Source: Dehalococcoidia bacterium (GTDB lineage Bacteria; Chloroflexota; Dehalococcoidia; UBA1151; UBA1328). From it: a DNA stretch of 9,611 bases. A program made the translations under genes and the position numbers. Shown piece after piece: positions 1 through 6,065 of this stretch. Each line of letters opens with the position of its first letter. The first letter of the stretch is position 1. The notes under the pieces were generated by a model. It made no database searches. It was not told the DNA's origin and worked only from the letters and a program-made list of their open reading frames with translations. Where the stretch lies: assembly GCA_030745955.1 (NCBI GenBank), contig JASLNQ010000027.1:1-9611 (forward strand), given 5' to 3'.

Positions 1-1
1 T

Positions 2-60
2 GAACTGACAGTAAAACCACCGAACTGAATCTTCTTCTGGCGAGCAACTGTCAGTTCGGT
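2..60 (+). repeat. Three-arm inverted repeat in the folate-gene leader
   Basis: Arm A (2-12, GAACTGACAGT) is an exact reverse complement of 47-57. Arm B (19-28, ACCGAACTGA) is an exact reverse complement of 51-60. The two right-hand arms share 51-57, so only one of the two hairpins can form at a time. A and B also share the direct repeat GAACTGA (2-8 and 22-28). No T-run follows 60, so a simple intrinsic terminator is unlikely. It could be a set of three operator half-sites or an attenuator-like RNA. The left edge of the window may cut off more of it. Confidence 0.5.
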
Positions 61-256
61 GTGCGGGCTTCAAGATGCAGACGAACATGGGCGAACACCG
101 GTAGCACGCCAGGTAAGAAACTCAACATCGGTTTACCGGGATAAAAATTCTCCCGTTCCCTCACCTCGCGTACTTGCGAACCGTGTACGCATCCGACACA
201 GTGTCCTTTAGTCCGCGACACCGAAACACCTGTCACACTGAGCAAAAGGAATCAAA
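61..256 (+). other. Non-coding leader upstream of the folate unit
   Basis: No convincing gene is present, and every forward frame from the left edge is stopped early. The stretch has a 6-bp inverted repeat (GCGTAC at 168-173, GTACGC at 185-190) and an 11-bp palindrome, GACACAGTGTC (195-205). I could not match it to a cobalamin, SAM, SAH, glycine or THF riboswitch by eye. A ribosome binding site, AAAGGA (245-250), lies 6 bases before the TTG start at 257. Confidence 0.45.
174..202 (+). promoter_or_regulatory. Weak candidate promoter with overlapping palindrome
   Basis: TTGCGA (174-179), a 17-base spacer, then CACAGT (197-202). The -10 match to TATAAT is only 3 of 6. The palindrome GACACAGTGTC (195-205) overlaps the -10, so if the promoter is real a dimeric repressor could occlude it. 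The predicted 5' UTR would be about 48 bases. If transcription instead starts upstream of base 1, this is only part of a longer leader. Confidence 0.2.
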
Positions 257-1867
257 TTGGAACCGTCCATCAGGGCATCCCACGGCCTCCGCAGCATGCT
301 GGAGGACACCGATCGATTTCTGACCGCAGTCGAAATCGAGACCTCCCGCGGACTGCTGATGGCCGAGGCATCGAAAAAAACTGCGGAACTCGCAAAGACG
401 CTCGCGGACTTCGAAAGGGTCGACTTCGTATCGCTGACCGACAACCCCGGCGGCAACCCGCATATCCGCCCCGAAGTACTCGGCCAGGACCTGCTGTTCC
501 GGGGCCGCGACGTTGTGATCAACATGTCGTGCAAGGACTACAACCGCAACGGGGTCGAAAGCCGGCTCTGGGCACTCGGCAGCCAGGGCTTTACGAACGT
601 GCTGGCGCTTTCGGGCGACTACCCGACCGGTGGATTCCAGGGGCAGGCGCAACCGGTATTCGACATCGACTCCGTAAGCCTGCTCGAACTGATCGAGCAG
701 ATGAACAACGGCCTGCCGAACCCCGCCTGGGGATCGGTCGGCCGGGAAGACCTCCTCGAAAAGACGAACTTTTTCTCCGGCTGTGCAGTGAGCCCGTTCA
801 AAAAGCTCGAGGGCGAGTTGATGACCCAGTACTTCAAGCTCGCAATGAAGGCCCGGGTAGGTGCGAAATTCGCAATCAGCCAGATCGGCTACGACTCCCG
901 AAAGGCCGGTGAGTTACAGCAATACGTCCGGTCCACCGGCATCGACATCCCCCTCTTCGGGTCGGTCTACATCCTCACCGCCCCGGCCGGGCGCTTCTTC
1001 AACCGGTGGGGCGTTCCCGGCGTCTGGGTGTCCGACGAACTCCGCGATATCGGCAACAAGCAGGCCAAGGCGAAAGACCGTGGCCGGGCCTTCTTCTCAG
1101 AGCTGGCCGCCAAACAGATAGCGATCCTGAAGGGACTCGGTTATCGCGGGGCCTACATCTCGGGACGGCCCCAGCTCAAGCGGATCCAGGGCATTCTCGA
1201 GATGGCCGACTCCTACGGTGAAAACGACTGGAAAGAATTCGCCAAAGAAATCAACTTCGCCCAGCCCGACGAGTTTTACTACTTTGAACAGGGCGACAAT
1301 CCTGGGCTAAGTTCCGACCGGGTAAACAGGAGCTACAAAGCATCGAAGTCAAAATCGGTGTTTTCAAAGGCGAAGGGCCGCGTCACCACACCGCTGCCCT
1401 ATCGGTTCGGCAAGTTCTTCCACGATCATATGTTCACCGAAGACAGCCTCGGGTTCAAAGCCAGTAAAGTGATCTACCGACAGCTTGAGAAAAGTAAAAA
1501 ACTCTCGGGCGTGGCGCACACATTCGAACAGACCTCCAAGATTCCCATCTTCCACTGCCGTGACTGCGGCGATTGCTCGCTTCCCGAAGTCGCATATCTG
1601 TGTCCGGAATCGCAGTGCGTCAAGAACCAGCGCAACGGACCGTGCGGCGGCACCAAGGCCGGCAAGTGCGAGGTGCTGGACAAGCAGTGCATCTGGCTGC
1701 GCGCCTACAACCGCCTCAAGCGTTACGACGATGAAACCCACATGCTCGAGCGACCGGTCGTGTTCCGCGATGCGTCCCTCCGGTACACCTCGGCTTGGGC
1801 CAACACGTTTCTGGCACGCGATCATCACGCAAAGCAGAACCCTGCCGACTGCAGCGGTGGGGCATAA
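257..1867 (+). CDS. metF: Methylenetetrahydrofolate reductase with MetV-like cysteine-rich C-terminal domain
   Basis: The 536-residue protein should interconvert 5,10-methylene-THF and 5-methyl-THF in the cytoplasm. Residues about 20-330 are a MetF-type FMN barrel: VEIET (25-29) carries the family's conserved glutamate region, DFVSLTDNPGG (56-66) follows, and ALSGDYP (117-123) matches the family's ALRGD.P motif with D121. Residues about 425-490 form an MTHFR_C/MetV-type domain with eight cysteines: 434, 437, 440, 449, 454, 463, 471 and 478. NGPCGG (460-465) is the signature, and CIWLRAYNRL follows. In acetogen MetV such cysteines hold iron-sulfur or zinc sites. Ordinary MetF is about 300 residues, so this is a fusion. 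The start is TTG at 257 because AAAGGA sits 6 bases upstream. The partner gene begins 60 bases downstream. The direction and electron donor cannot be read from sequence; a ferredoxin-type donor or acceptor is possible. Confidence 0.88.
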   Translation: MEPSIRASHGLRSMLEDTDRFLTAVEIETSRGLLMAEASKKTAELAKTLADFERVDFVSLTDNPGGNPHIRPEVLGQDLLFRGRDVVINMSCKDYNRNGVESRLWALGSQGFTNVLALSGDYPTGGFQGQAQPVFDIDSVSLLELIEQMNNGLPNPAWGSVGREDLLEKTNFFSGCAVSPFKKLEGELMTQYFKLAMKARVGAKFAISQIGYDSRKAGELQQYVRSTGIDIPLFGSVYILTAPAGRFFNRWGVPGVWVSDELRDIGNKQAKAKDRGRAFFSELAAKQIAILKGLGYRGAYISGRPQLKRIQGILEMADSYGENDWKEFAKEINFAQPDEFYYFEQGDNPGLSSDRVNRSYKASKSKSVFSKAKGRVTTPLPYRFGKFFHDHMFTEDSLGFKASKVIYRQLEKSKKLSGVAHTFEQTSKIPIFHCRDCGDCSLPEVAYLCPESQCVKNQRNGPCGGTKAGKCEVLDKQCIWLRAYNRLKRYDDETHMLERPVVFRDASLRYTSAWANTFLARDHHAKQNPADCSGGA

Positions 1868-1927
1868 TCGGTGGCCGCGTTCACCGCGACCCGCCTTCCA
1901 CATTCATGCAGCACTGAGTGAAACAAC

Positions 1928-2965
1928 ATGCCAAGAGTCATCGACAACCCCAACCAGTTCATCGTTCTCGGCGAGAATATCCATACCACCCGCATCGTAA
2001 AGCGCGGTGGCGTACGCGGCCATGTATTCGATGACGGCACCGAGGCCGTTAAGTACAGGGTCGATGGCGAACGACACTACGTACGGGTCCCGGAACACTT
2101 CACAACCACCCAGCCCTACGAACAGGGCAACCTGAAGCACTTCATGATCGCAGTCTGGAAGGGGCAGCACGGCGACGCCGACGAATCGGCAGAGGGCTGC
2201 TCCTACATCCAGTACGAAGTGAACCGGCAGATCAGGGGCGGTGCGCACTACCTCGACCTCAACGTCGACGAGGCCTCTTACCGGCTGGAAGAGCAGAAGG
2301 AAGCGATGGCCTGGCTCGTCAAATTCGTGGAGTCCGTCTCGTCGGTGCCACCCAGCATCGATTCGTCCAATCCCGAGATTATCGAGGTGGGCCTTCAGGC
2401 CTACGGTGGGACCCAGGGCCGGCCGATGCTCAACTCGATCGCACTGGAACGTCCCGACACCATTGACCTCACGCTGAAGTACAATGCACGCGCCGTCGTT
2501 TCGGCCGCCAGCGAGAGCGGAATGCCCGCCGACGCCGCTGAACGGAGCGAAAACATCGGCAACATTCTCGAAATAGCCTTTACTAAAGGCATGCCCAGGG
2601 AAGATGCCTTCGTCGACCCGCTGGTCTTCCCGATCGCAGTCGATTCGAACTACGGCAAGCACTTTTTCGACGCCATCGAGCAGACCAGGGCTGACTTCGG
2701 CGGCGATGTCCATATCACCGGCGGTATGAGCAACATCTCGTTCGGCATTCCAAAGCGAAGGCTGATTAACGACGCTTTCGTACACCTTGCGATCGAAGCC
2801 GGGGCCGATTCCGGGATCATCGACCCCAACACGACATCGGCGGAACGCTCGATGAACCTCGATCTCGAATCGGGACCGATGAAACTGGCGATGGAACTGC
2901 TCCGCGGTAACGACGAATACGCCATGAACTACATCACGGCCTTCCGTGCCGGCGAACTGGACTGA
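1928..2965 (+). CDS. Pterin-binding methyltransferase, methyl-THF:corrinoid (MeTr-like) family
   Basis: The 345-residue TIM-barrel protein belongs to the MeTr/MetH-pterin/dihydropteroate synthase superfamily. It most likely moves a methyl group between methyl-THF and a corrinoid protein. Visible motifs are GENIHTTR (15-22), GAHYLDLNVDEA (105-116), SIDSSNPEIIEVGLQ (143-157), PMLNSIALE (166-174), DPLVFPIAVDS (230-240) and GGMSNISFGIPKRRLIND (265-282). The asparagine in MSNISFG (N269) corresponds to the asparagine of MeTr GLSN-type motifs that contacts the pterin. MeTr proteins are about 262 residues. The excess lies mainly between residues 25 and 100, which I cannot assign. The start is ATG with a modest GAGTG site 7 bases upstream. 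It is probably cotranscribed with the reductase, which supports C1 transfer over folate biosynthesis. True dihydropteroate synthase (FolP) is less likely, because the SNISFG motif is MeTr-like. Confidence 0.8.
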   Translation: MPRVIDNPNQFIVLGENIHTTRIVKRGGVRGHVFDDGTEAVKYRVDGERHYVRVPEHFTTTQPYEQGNLKHFMIAVWKGQHGDADESAEGCSYIQYEVNRQIRGGAHYLDLNVDEASYRLEEQKEAMAWLVKFVESVSSVPPSIDSSNPEIIEVGLQAYGGTQGRPMLNSIALERPDTIDLTLKYNARAVVSAASESGMPADAAERSENIGNILEIAFTKGMPREDAFVDPLVFPIAVDSNYGKHFFDAIEQTRADFGGDVHITGGMSNISFGIPKRRLINDAFVHLAIEAGADSGIIDPNTTSAERSMNLDLESGPMKLAMELLRGNDEYAMNYITAFRAGELD

Positions 2966-3048
2966 CCGCAACCAATCGCGCCAAATCGCCCCGGCCGCCT
3001 GCTTCCGGCATCGGCATCAGAGGCGAATTTGACCCGGAACCCCGGACT

Positions 3049-3071
3049 AATATCGTGAGAATTCAGATATT
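3049..3071. promoter_or_regulatory. 23-bp dyad, possible operator upstream of the YihY-family gene
   Basis: AATATC (3049-3054) is exactly inverted as GATATT (3066-3071) around an 11-base centre. It lies in an AT-rich patch just upstream of the candidate -35 at 3080. Dyads of this span often bind dimeric repressors or activators. It is not followed by a T-run, so it is unlikely to terminate the folate unit. Confidence 0.35.
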
Positions 3072-3079
3072 TGCGCCGA

Positions 3080-3109
3080 TTGCGCCATCCGTGCCTGACT
3101 GGGCACAAT
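3080..3109 (+). promoter_or_regulatory. Candidate promoter of the YihY-family gene
   Basis: TTGCGC (3080-3085), an 18-base spacer and CACAAT (3104-3109, 4 of 6 matches to TATAAT). TTGCGCC occurs twice in tandem (3071-3077 and 3080-3086). The spacer holds a short hairpin, GTGCC (3091-3095) with GGCAC (3102-3106). Transcription would start near 3116, leaving only a few bases before the ATG at 3120, so the message would be nearly leaderless. That agrees with the lack of a clear Shine-Dalgarno sequence. Confidence 0.3.
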
Positions 3110-3119
3110 AGCCGGTCAC

Positions 3120-4142
3120 ATGTTTCGCGTATTCGCATTCGCAATCAGTTTTGTAGCCAGTAACTTCAACGAGTTCCTGGCGAAGAACGGGCCGTACATG
3201 TCAGCGGCTATCGCGTTCTACGCCTTCTTCTCGCTGTTCCCGCTCTCGTTGGCCCTGATCGCCGTCTTCTCTCTCGTGCTGGGAATCGAGGGGTTTGAAG
3301 AGCGGCTGATCGAGGGACTCAGAATGCAGATCCCCGTCCTCGCCGAAGCCGACGACGAGTTCCTCGGTAACTTCTTCGAAAGCATTTCACGCGGCCGTAC
3401 TGCCGGTGGCCTGGTTGCCATCATCGGATTGTTCTGGGTGTCGCAGCAGGTATTCAGCGCAATTCGCAAGAGCATCAACGTCATCTGGGGCATTAACAAG
3501 ACACGCCCGTTCCTCACCGAACGCATGATGGACATCGGCCTTATGTTTGGCGCGGCCACCCTGCTGTTCACCTCGGTGGCTACCACCGGTTTGCTCACGT
3601 TCTTCCAGGACCTGTCTGCGATCTGGCTGCCCGACGCCCCGCTGAGCGATCCCGTGTTGTGGCAACGGCTCGCATTGTTCATACCGTTCACTCTGACGTT
3701 TACCGTGTTCCTGACGCTCTACTGGTGGCTGCCGAACACGAAACTGCGCTTCCGCGACGTCTGGCCCACGGCCCTGGCGGGTGCCGCCGCATTCGAAATA
3801 TCGAAGGCGATCTTCATCTTCTACCTGCGCAACATGAGCGGCATTGCTACCTCGATCTACGGTGGTGTCAGCATGATCATCGTGCTGATGATCTTCGTTT
3901 ACGTCTCGTCCATCATCCTGCTTGTCGGGGCCATGCTCACATCACGCTACGCCTTCTACCTCTCCGAGACTGAGCAGAGGAGACGAAACCGGTCGCTCTC
4001 GCGCAACCTGGAACGAATACGCAGCACCGCGTCGCTGCCCGGCATGCCAAATCCCGTCCCCGCAGGGTCGGCCGAGCCCGAGTTTGCCGAGAGCCCCGGG
4101 GCAATGCGCAACAACGACCCGGACGCAACCAACCGGGACTGA
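3120..4142 (+). CDS. YihY/BrkB (UPF0761)-family inner-membrane protein
   Basis: A 340-residue polytopic membrane protein. The family hallmarks are present: NGPYMSAAIAFYAFFSLFPL (23-42) near the N-terminus, and YLRNMSGIATSIYGGVSM (235-252) followed by a long hydrophobic helix (252-273). Hydrophobic segments lie at about 29-55, 95-112, 138-162, 183-203, 215-235 and 248-275, giving about six helices. The family was once annotated as RNase BN; that was wrong, and its role remains unclear. Residues about 283-340 are a basic then Pro/Glu-rich cytoplasmic tail (EQRRRN, then acidic), likely disordered and variable. No good ribosome binding site precedes the ATG. It is separated by 154 bases from the folate unit and probably independently transcribed. 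I infer no functional tie to either neighbour. Confidence 0.85.
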   Translation: MFRVFAFAISFVASNFNEFLAKNGPYMSAAIAFYAFFSLFPLSLALIAVFSLVLGIEGFEERLIEGLRMQIPVLAEADDEFLGNFFESISRGRTAGGLVAIIGLFWVSQQVFSAIRKSINVIWGINKTRPFLTERMMDIGLMFGAATLLFTSVATTGLLTFFQDLSAIWLPDAPLSDPVLWQRLALFIPFTLTFTVFLTLYWWLPNTKLRFRDVWPTALAGAAAFEISKAIFIFYLRNMSGIATSIYGGVSMIIVLMIFVYVSSIILLVGAMLTSRYAFYLSETEQRRRNRSLSRNLERIRSTASLPGMPNPVPAGSAEPEFAESPGAMRNNDPDATNRD

Positions 4143-4265
4143 TTCCTACCCTTTATCAGTACTCAACCCAAACCACCCCCGTCCCGACCCCTGCGGAAGG
4201 ACCACCCGCCAACACGGGAAGGCTCTGCGATTCAGCCAACCCTCCCCAACACAGCCACCACATCC
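4143..4265. other. C-rich gap between convergent genes
   Basis: These 123 bases have about three C for every G on the plus strand, and no reading frame looks coding. A 6-bp inverted repeat, ACTGAT (4138-4143) with ATCAGT (4155-4160), overlaps the stop codon of the YihY-family gene. It could be a weak terminator, but it has no T-run. A short GGCT/AGCC pairing lies near 4221-4236. A C-rich, G-poor RNA segment would suit Rho-dependent termination of the plus-strand message; that is inference. Confidence 0.3.
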
Positions 4266-5585
4266 TCAATGATCCGCCGCATCCCCTCGAGCCGAAAGCT
4301 GTGACAACGACTTCAGCTGCCTGATCGCAGGGTGGAGATAGACGGCCCCGGCGGCAATCGTAAACACGAACCCCATCCCAAGCGCCCAGCGTAGTCCCGC
4401 CAACTCGGCAACCACCCCCGCTAATGCCACCCCGATCAAAGCCGCGGAGGTTTCAGCGACATTTATCGCACTGCCAACCCGACCACGCAGGTGCTCCGGT
4501 GTAACCGTTTGCTGAAGGCTGATCTCGTTGATGTCGTGCAGAATCCAGATCCCGTCGCCTAACAATTGCGGGATCAGGAAAAAGATCGCGGCGAGCCAGA
4601 TTTCGGTCGGTGCGAGCGGGATCAAGAAGCCGATCAAGCCAGGTATGATCAGGCCGAACGATAGCGTTCTCCCAACCCCGATTTTCCTGGTTACGCGGGT
4701 GGCGTAAATCGCACCGATAAACGAACTGATTCCCCCGGTTGCGTATATCACGCCAAGCGGGCCCGGCTGGAATCCAACCTCGGTCAGGGCGAACAGCGTA
4801 ATCATCCCGCCGATGATCCCGCCGCTGGCGGCCAGCAGTGCATCGCTCACGGCCATCAACCTCAACACCGGGTGACCAAAGATGAACCTGTAGCCCTCGA
4901 TGAGCTCGCTCCGTATGTTCGAATCGGAACCGGTCGACCGCGGCGGAGGTTCCGGTTTCCGTATCGCCAGTGTCAGCAGTCCGGAAATGACGAACGTAAC
5001 GGCCTGGACCACCCCGGCGGTGATGGCCGATGCCAGCTGCGCGATGAAACCACCGATGCTGAACGAGATCTGCTCAACGACCGCGCCCGAAGCCGATATC
5101 TTCGAATTCGCCTCAAGCAGCCGCTCTTTCCCGATCAAACTCGGAATGTACGCCGGGTAGGCAACGTCATGGAACACACCCATCGAGCCGTTGATGAACG
5201 CCACGACATAGAGATGACCGATCTCCAGCTCAAACCAGAAGTACGCAACGGCAAGCGAGGCGACGCTCACAGCCCTGGCGAAGTCGGCGATTACCAGGAC
5301 TATCCTGCGCCGTTTGCGGTCGATCCAAACCCCGGCACCCAGGCCAAACGCCAACCGCGCCGCCGTCGTGGCCCCTGCGAGCACCGCCATCTGGTACGGG
5401 CGTGCATCGAGAATGAGAATCGCGACGAACGGCAGGACGCCAAGCAGCGATCCGAGCTGGGCGGTCGTCTGTGCGGCCCAGATCTTCAGAAAATCGGGGT
5501 TCCGCCACAGGCTTGCCTGCCCAGGCGCAGGTGTCGTGCCTGCTTCCGGCGCTTGGATCGTATCGGGCATACCCCATGATGGCAT
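4266..5585 (-). CDS. MFS exporter, MFS_3 / macrolide-efflux (EntS/MefA-like) type
   Basis: A 439-residue major facilitator transporter with hydrophobic segments consistent with 12 helices. After a Pro/Ala-rich cytoplasmic leader (1-25) comes LWRNPDFLKIWAAQTTAQLGS (starting at residue 26), a typical opening of this subfamily. The loop 2-3 motif A is GAGVWIDRKRRR (83-94). The second half has DINEISLQQTVTPEHLRGRVGS (from 351), typical of MefA/EntS-like drug or siderophore exporters. It probably uses the proton gradient to expel a small molecule; the substrate is unknown. ATG at 5585 is used here, but Met6 at 5570 is also possible, and neither has a well-spaced ribosome binding site. It lies downstream of the ABC operon on the same strand but has its own candidate promoter at 5614-5643. 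Confidence 0.85.
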   Translation of the reverse strand: MPSWGMPDTIQAPEAGTTPAPGQASLWRNPDFLKIWAAQTTAQLGSLLGVLPFVAILILDARPYQMAVLAGATTAARLAFGLGAGVWIDRKRRRIVLVIADFARAVSVASLAVAYFWFELEIGHLYVVAFINGSMGVFHDVAYPAYIPSLIGKERLLEANSKISASGAVVEQISFSIGGFIAQLASAITAGVVQAVTFVISGLLTLAIRKPEPPPRSTGSDSNIRSELIEGYRFIFGHPVLRLMAVSDALLAASGGIIGGMITLFALTEVGFQPGPLGVIYATGGISSFIGAIYATRVTRKIGVGRTLSFGLIIPGLIGFLIPLAPTEIWLAAIFFLIPQLLGDGIWILHDINEISLQQTVTPEHLRGRVGSAINVAETSAALIGVALAGVVAELAGLRWALGMGFVFTIAAGAVYLHPAIRQLKSLSQLSARGDAADH

Positions 5586-5613
5586 GCCCCCGGGCAGTCA
5601 ACCGCTAACACAA

Positions 5614-5643
5614 ATTAGTCACGACTAACCATCGCGCTGCCAA
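5614..5643 (-). promoter_or_regulatory. MFS gene promoter with 14-bp operator palindrome
   Basis: On the minus strand, TTGGCA (5643-5638), an 18-base spacer, then ACTAAT (5619-5614). A perfect palindrome, TTAGTC-AC-GACTAA (5615-5628 on the plus strand), covers the -10 and part of the spacer. Repressors of the MarR and TetR families commonly bind such dyads to switch efflux genes. Its position over the -10 suggests repression. The regulator is not identified and might be encoded outside the window. Confidence 0.5.
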
Positions 5644-5649
5644 CTTGCA

Positions 5650-5901
5650 TCAACCCTCGCCCCTGCCGCTCGCAATCCATCGGAGTACCGCTGCACCCGC
5701 GACCATGAGCAACCCGGCGTGGCTTACGACGATCACGGCAACCAGGGCCCACCATAGCGAGAGGTCTGGTAGGAGCCATAAGGCCACCGCCCCCACCGCA
5801 AACAACGCGGCACCCACCACAAACAGGTGCGCCCGCAAACTCGGCGATAAGAGGGCACTTTTCACCTTCCTATCAAGCACCGAATCATCTGGAACGGTCA
5901 T
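5650..5901 (-). CDS. Small two-helix membrane protein, last gene of the ABC operon
   Basis: I do not recognise this 83-residue protein. It has a short polar N-terminus (MTVPDDSVLDRKVKSALLSP) and two hydrophobic segments at about 24-43 and 48-73, the second opening with WWALVAV. It ends in basic/glycine residues (RWIASGRGEG). The ATG at 5901 overlaps the stop of the upstream 36-codon gene as TGATG, which implies translational coupling. A GTG at 5904 would add one residue. The stop is only 7 bases from the -35 of the MFS promoter, and no terminator lies between. It might be an accessory or stabilising subunit of the ABC exporter, but nothing in its sequence proves that. Confidence 0.6.
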   Translation of the reverse strand: MTVPDDSVLDRKVKSALLSPSLRAHLFVVGAALFAVGAVALWLLPDLSLWWALVAVIVVSHAGLLMVAGAAVLRWIASGRGEG

Positions 5902-6011
5902 CACGTGTGCATTTCAATGGCGAGGAGAATCAGTCCTGCCATACCACCGGCTACGACCACCACAGTTGCGATCCCGAGGCCAATTCTCAGTTGTTTCGAT
6001 CGATTACCCAT
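5901..6011 (-). CDS. 36-residue single-helix membrane peptide
   Basis: ATG at 6011, stop TGA at 5901-5903. The peptide has a basic N-terminus (MGNRSKQLR) followed by one hydrophobic helix (about 11-33, rich in V, G, A and L) and a short tail ending EMHT. This is the positive-inside pattern of a small inner-membrane peptide. A good ribosome binding site, AAAGGA, lies 8 bases before the ATG. The gene sits 54 bases after the ABC permease and its stop overlaps the next start. It shows no family motif I know. Coding support rests on the ribosome binding site, the transmembrane pattern and the stop-start overlap. Confidence 0.55.
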   Translation of the reverse strand: MGNRSKQLRIGLGIATVVVVAGGMAGLILLAIEMHT

Positions 6012-6065
6012 TTTGCGTTTCCTTTCGTGTAGCTGGTAGTGATTTCGCTCATGCCACCGGCGGCC

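Noticed and set aside
1..256. Cobalamin, SAM, SAH or THF riboswitch in the leader
   Set aside because: I looked for conserved cores such as the B12 box and found none that I could support.
233..652. Minus-strand open frames over the start of the reductase (233-652 and 208-534)
   Set aside because: They overlap the conserved MetF barrel, lack recognisable domains and are shadow frames.
1928..2965. Folate-biosynthesis dihydropteroate synthase (FolP)
   Set aside because: The superfamily is shared, but the SNISFG motif, the length and the MetF-MetV neighbour point to methyl transfer.
1904..2971. A 355-codon open frame on the minus strand opposite the methyltransferase
   Set aside because: It mirrors the plus-strand gene almost end to end and arises from high-GC codon use. 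The plus strand encodes clear MeTr motifs, while the minus translation has no family motif.
3003..3039. TTCCGG/CCGGAA pairing as a terminator of the folate unit
   Set aside because: The loop is about 25 bases and no T-run follows, so an intrinsic terminator is not supported.
4872..5579. A 235-codon plus-strand frame opposite the MFS gene
   Set aside because: The product is rich in Arg, Pro and Asp with no domain, while the opposite strand encodes a clear 12-helix MFS protein.
5987..6052. A 21-codon minus-strand frame starting at 6052 that overlaps the 36-codon gene
   Set aside because: It overlaps in another frame, has no hydrophobic pattern, and the AAAGGA site is better placed for the ATG at 6011.
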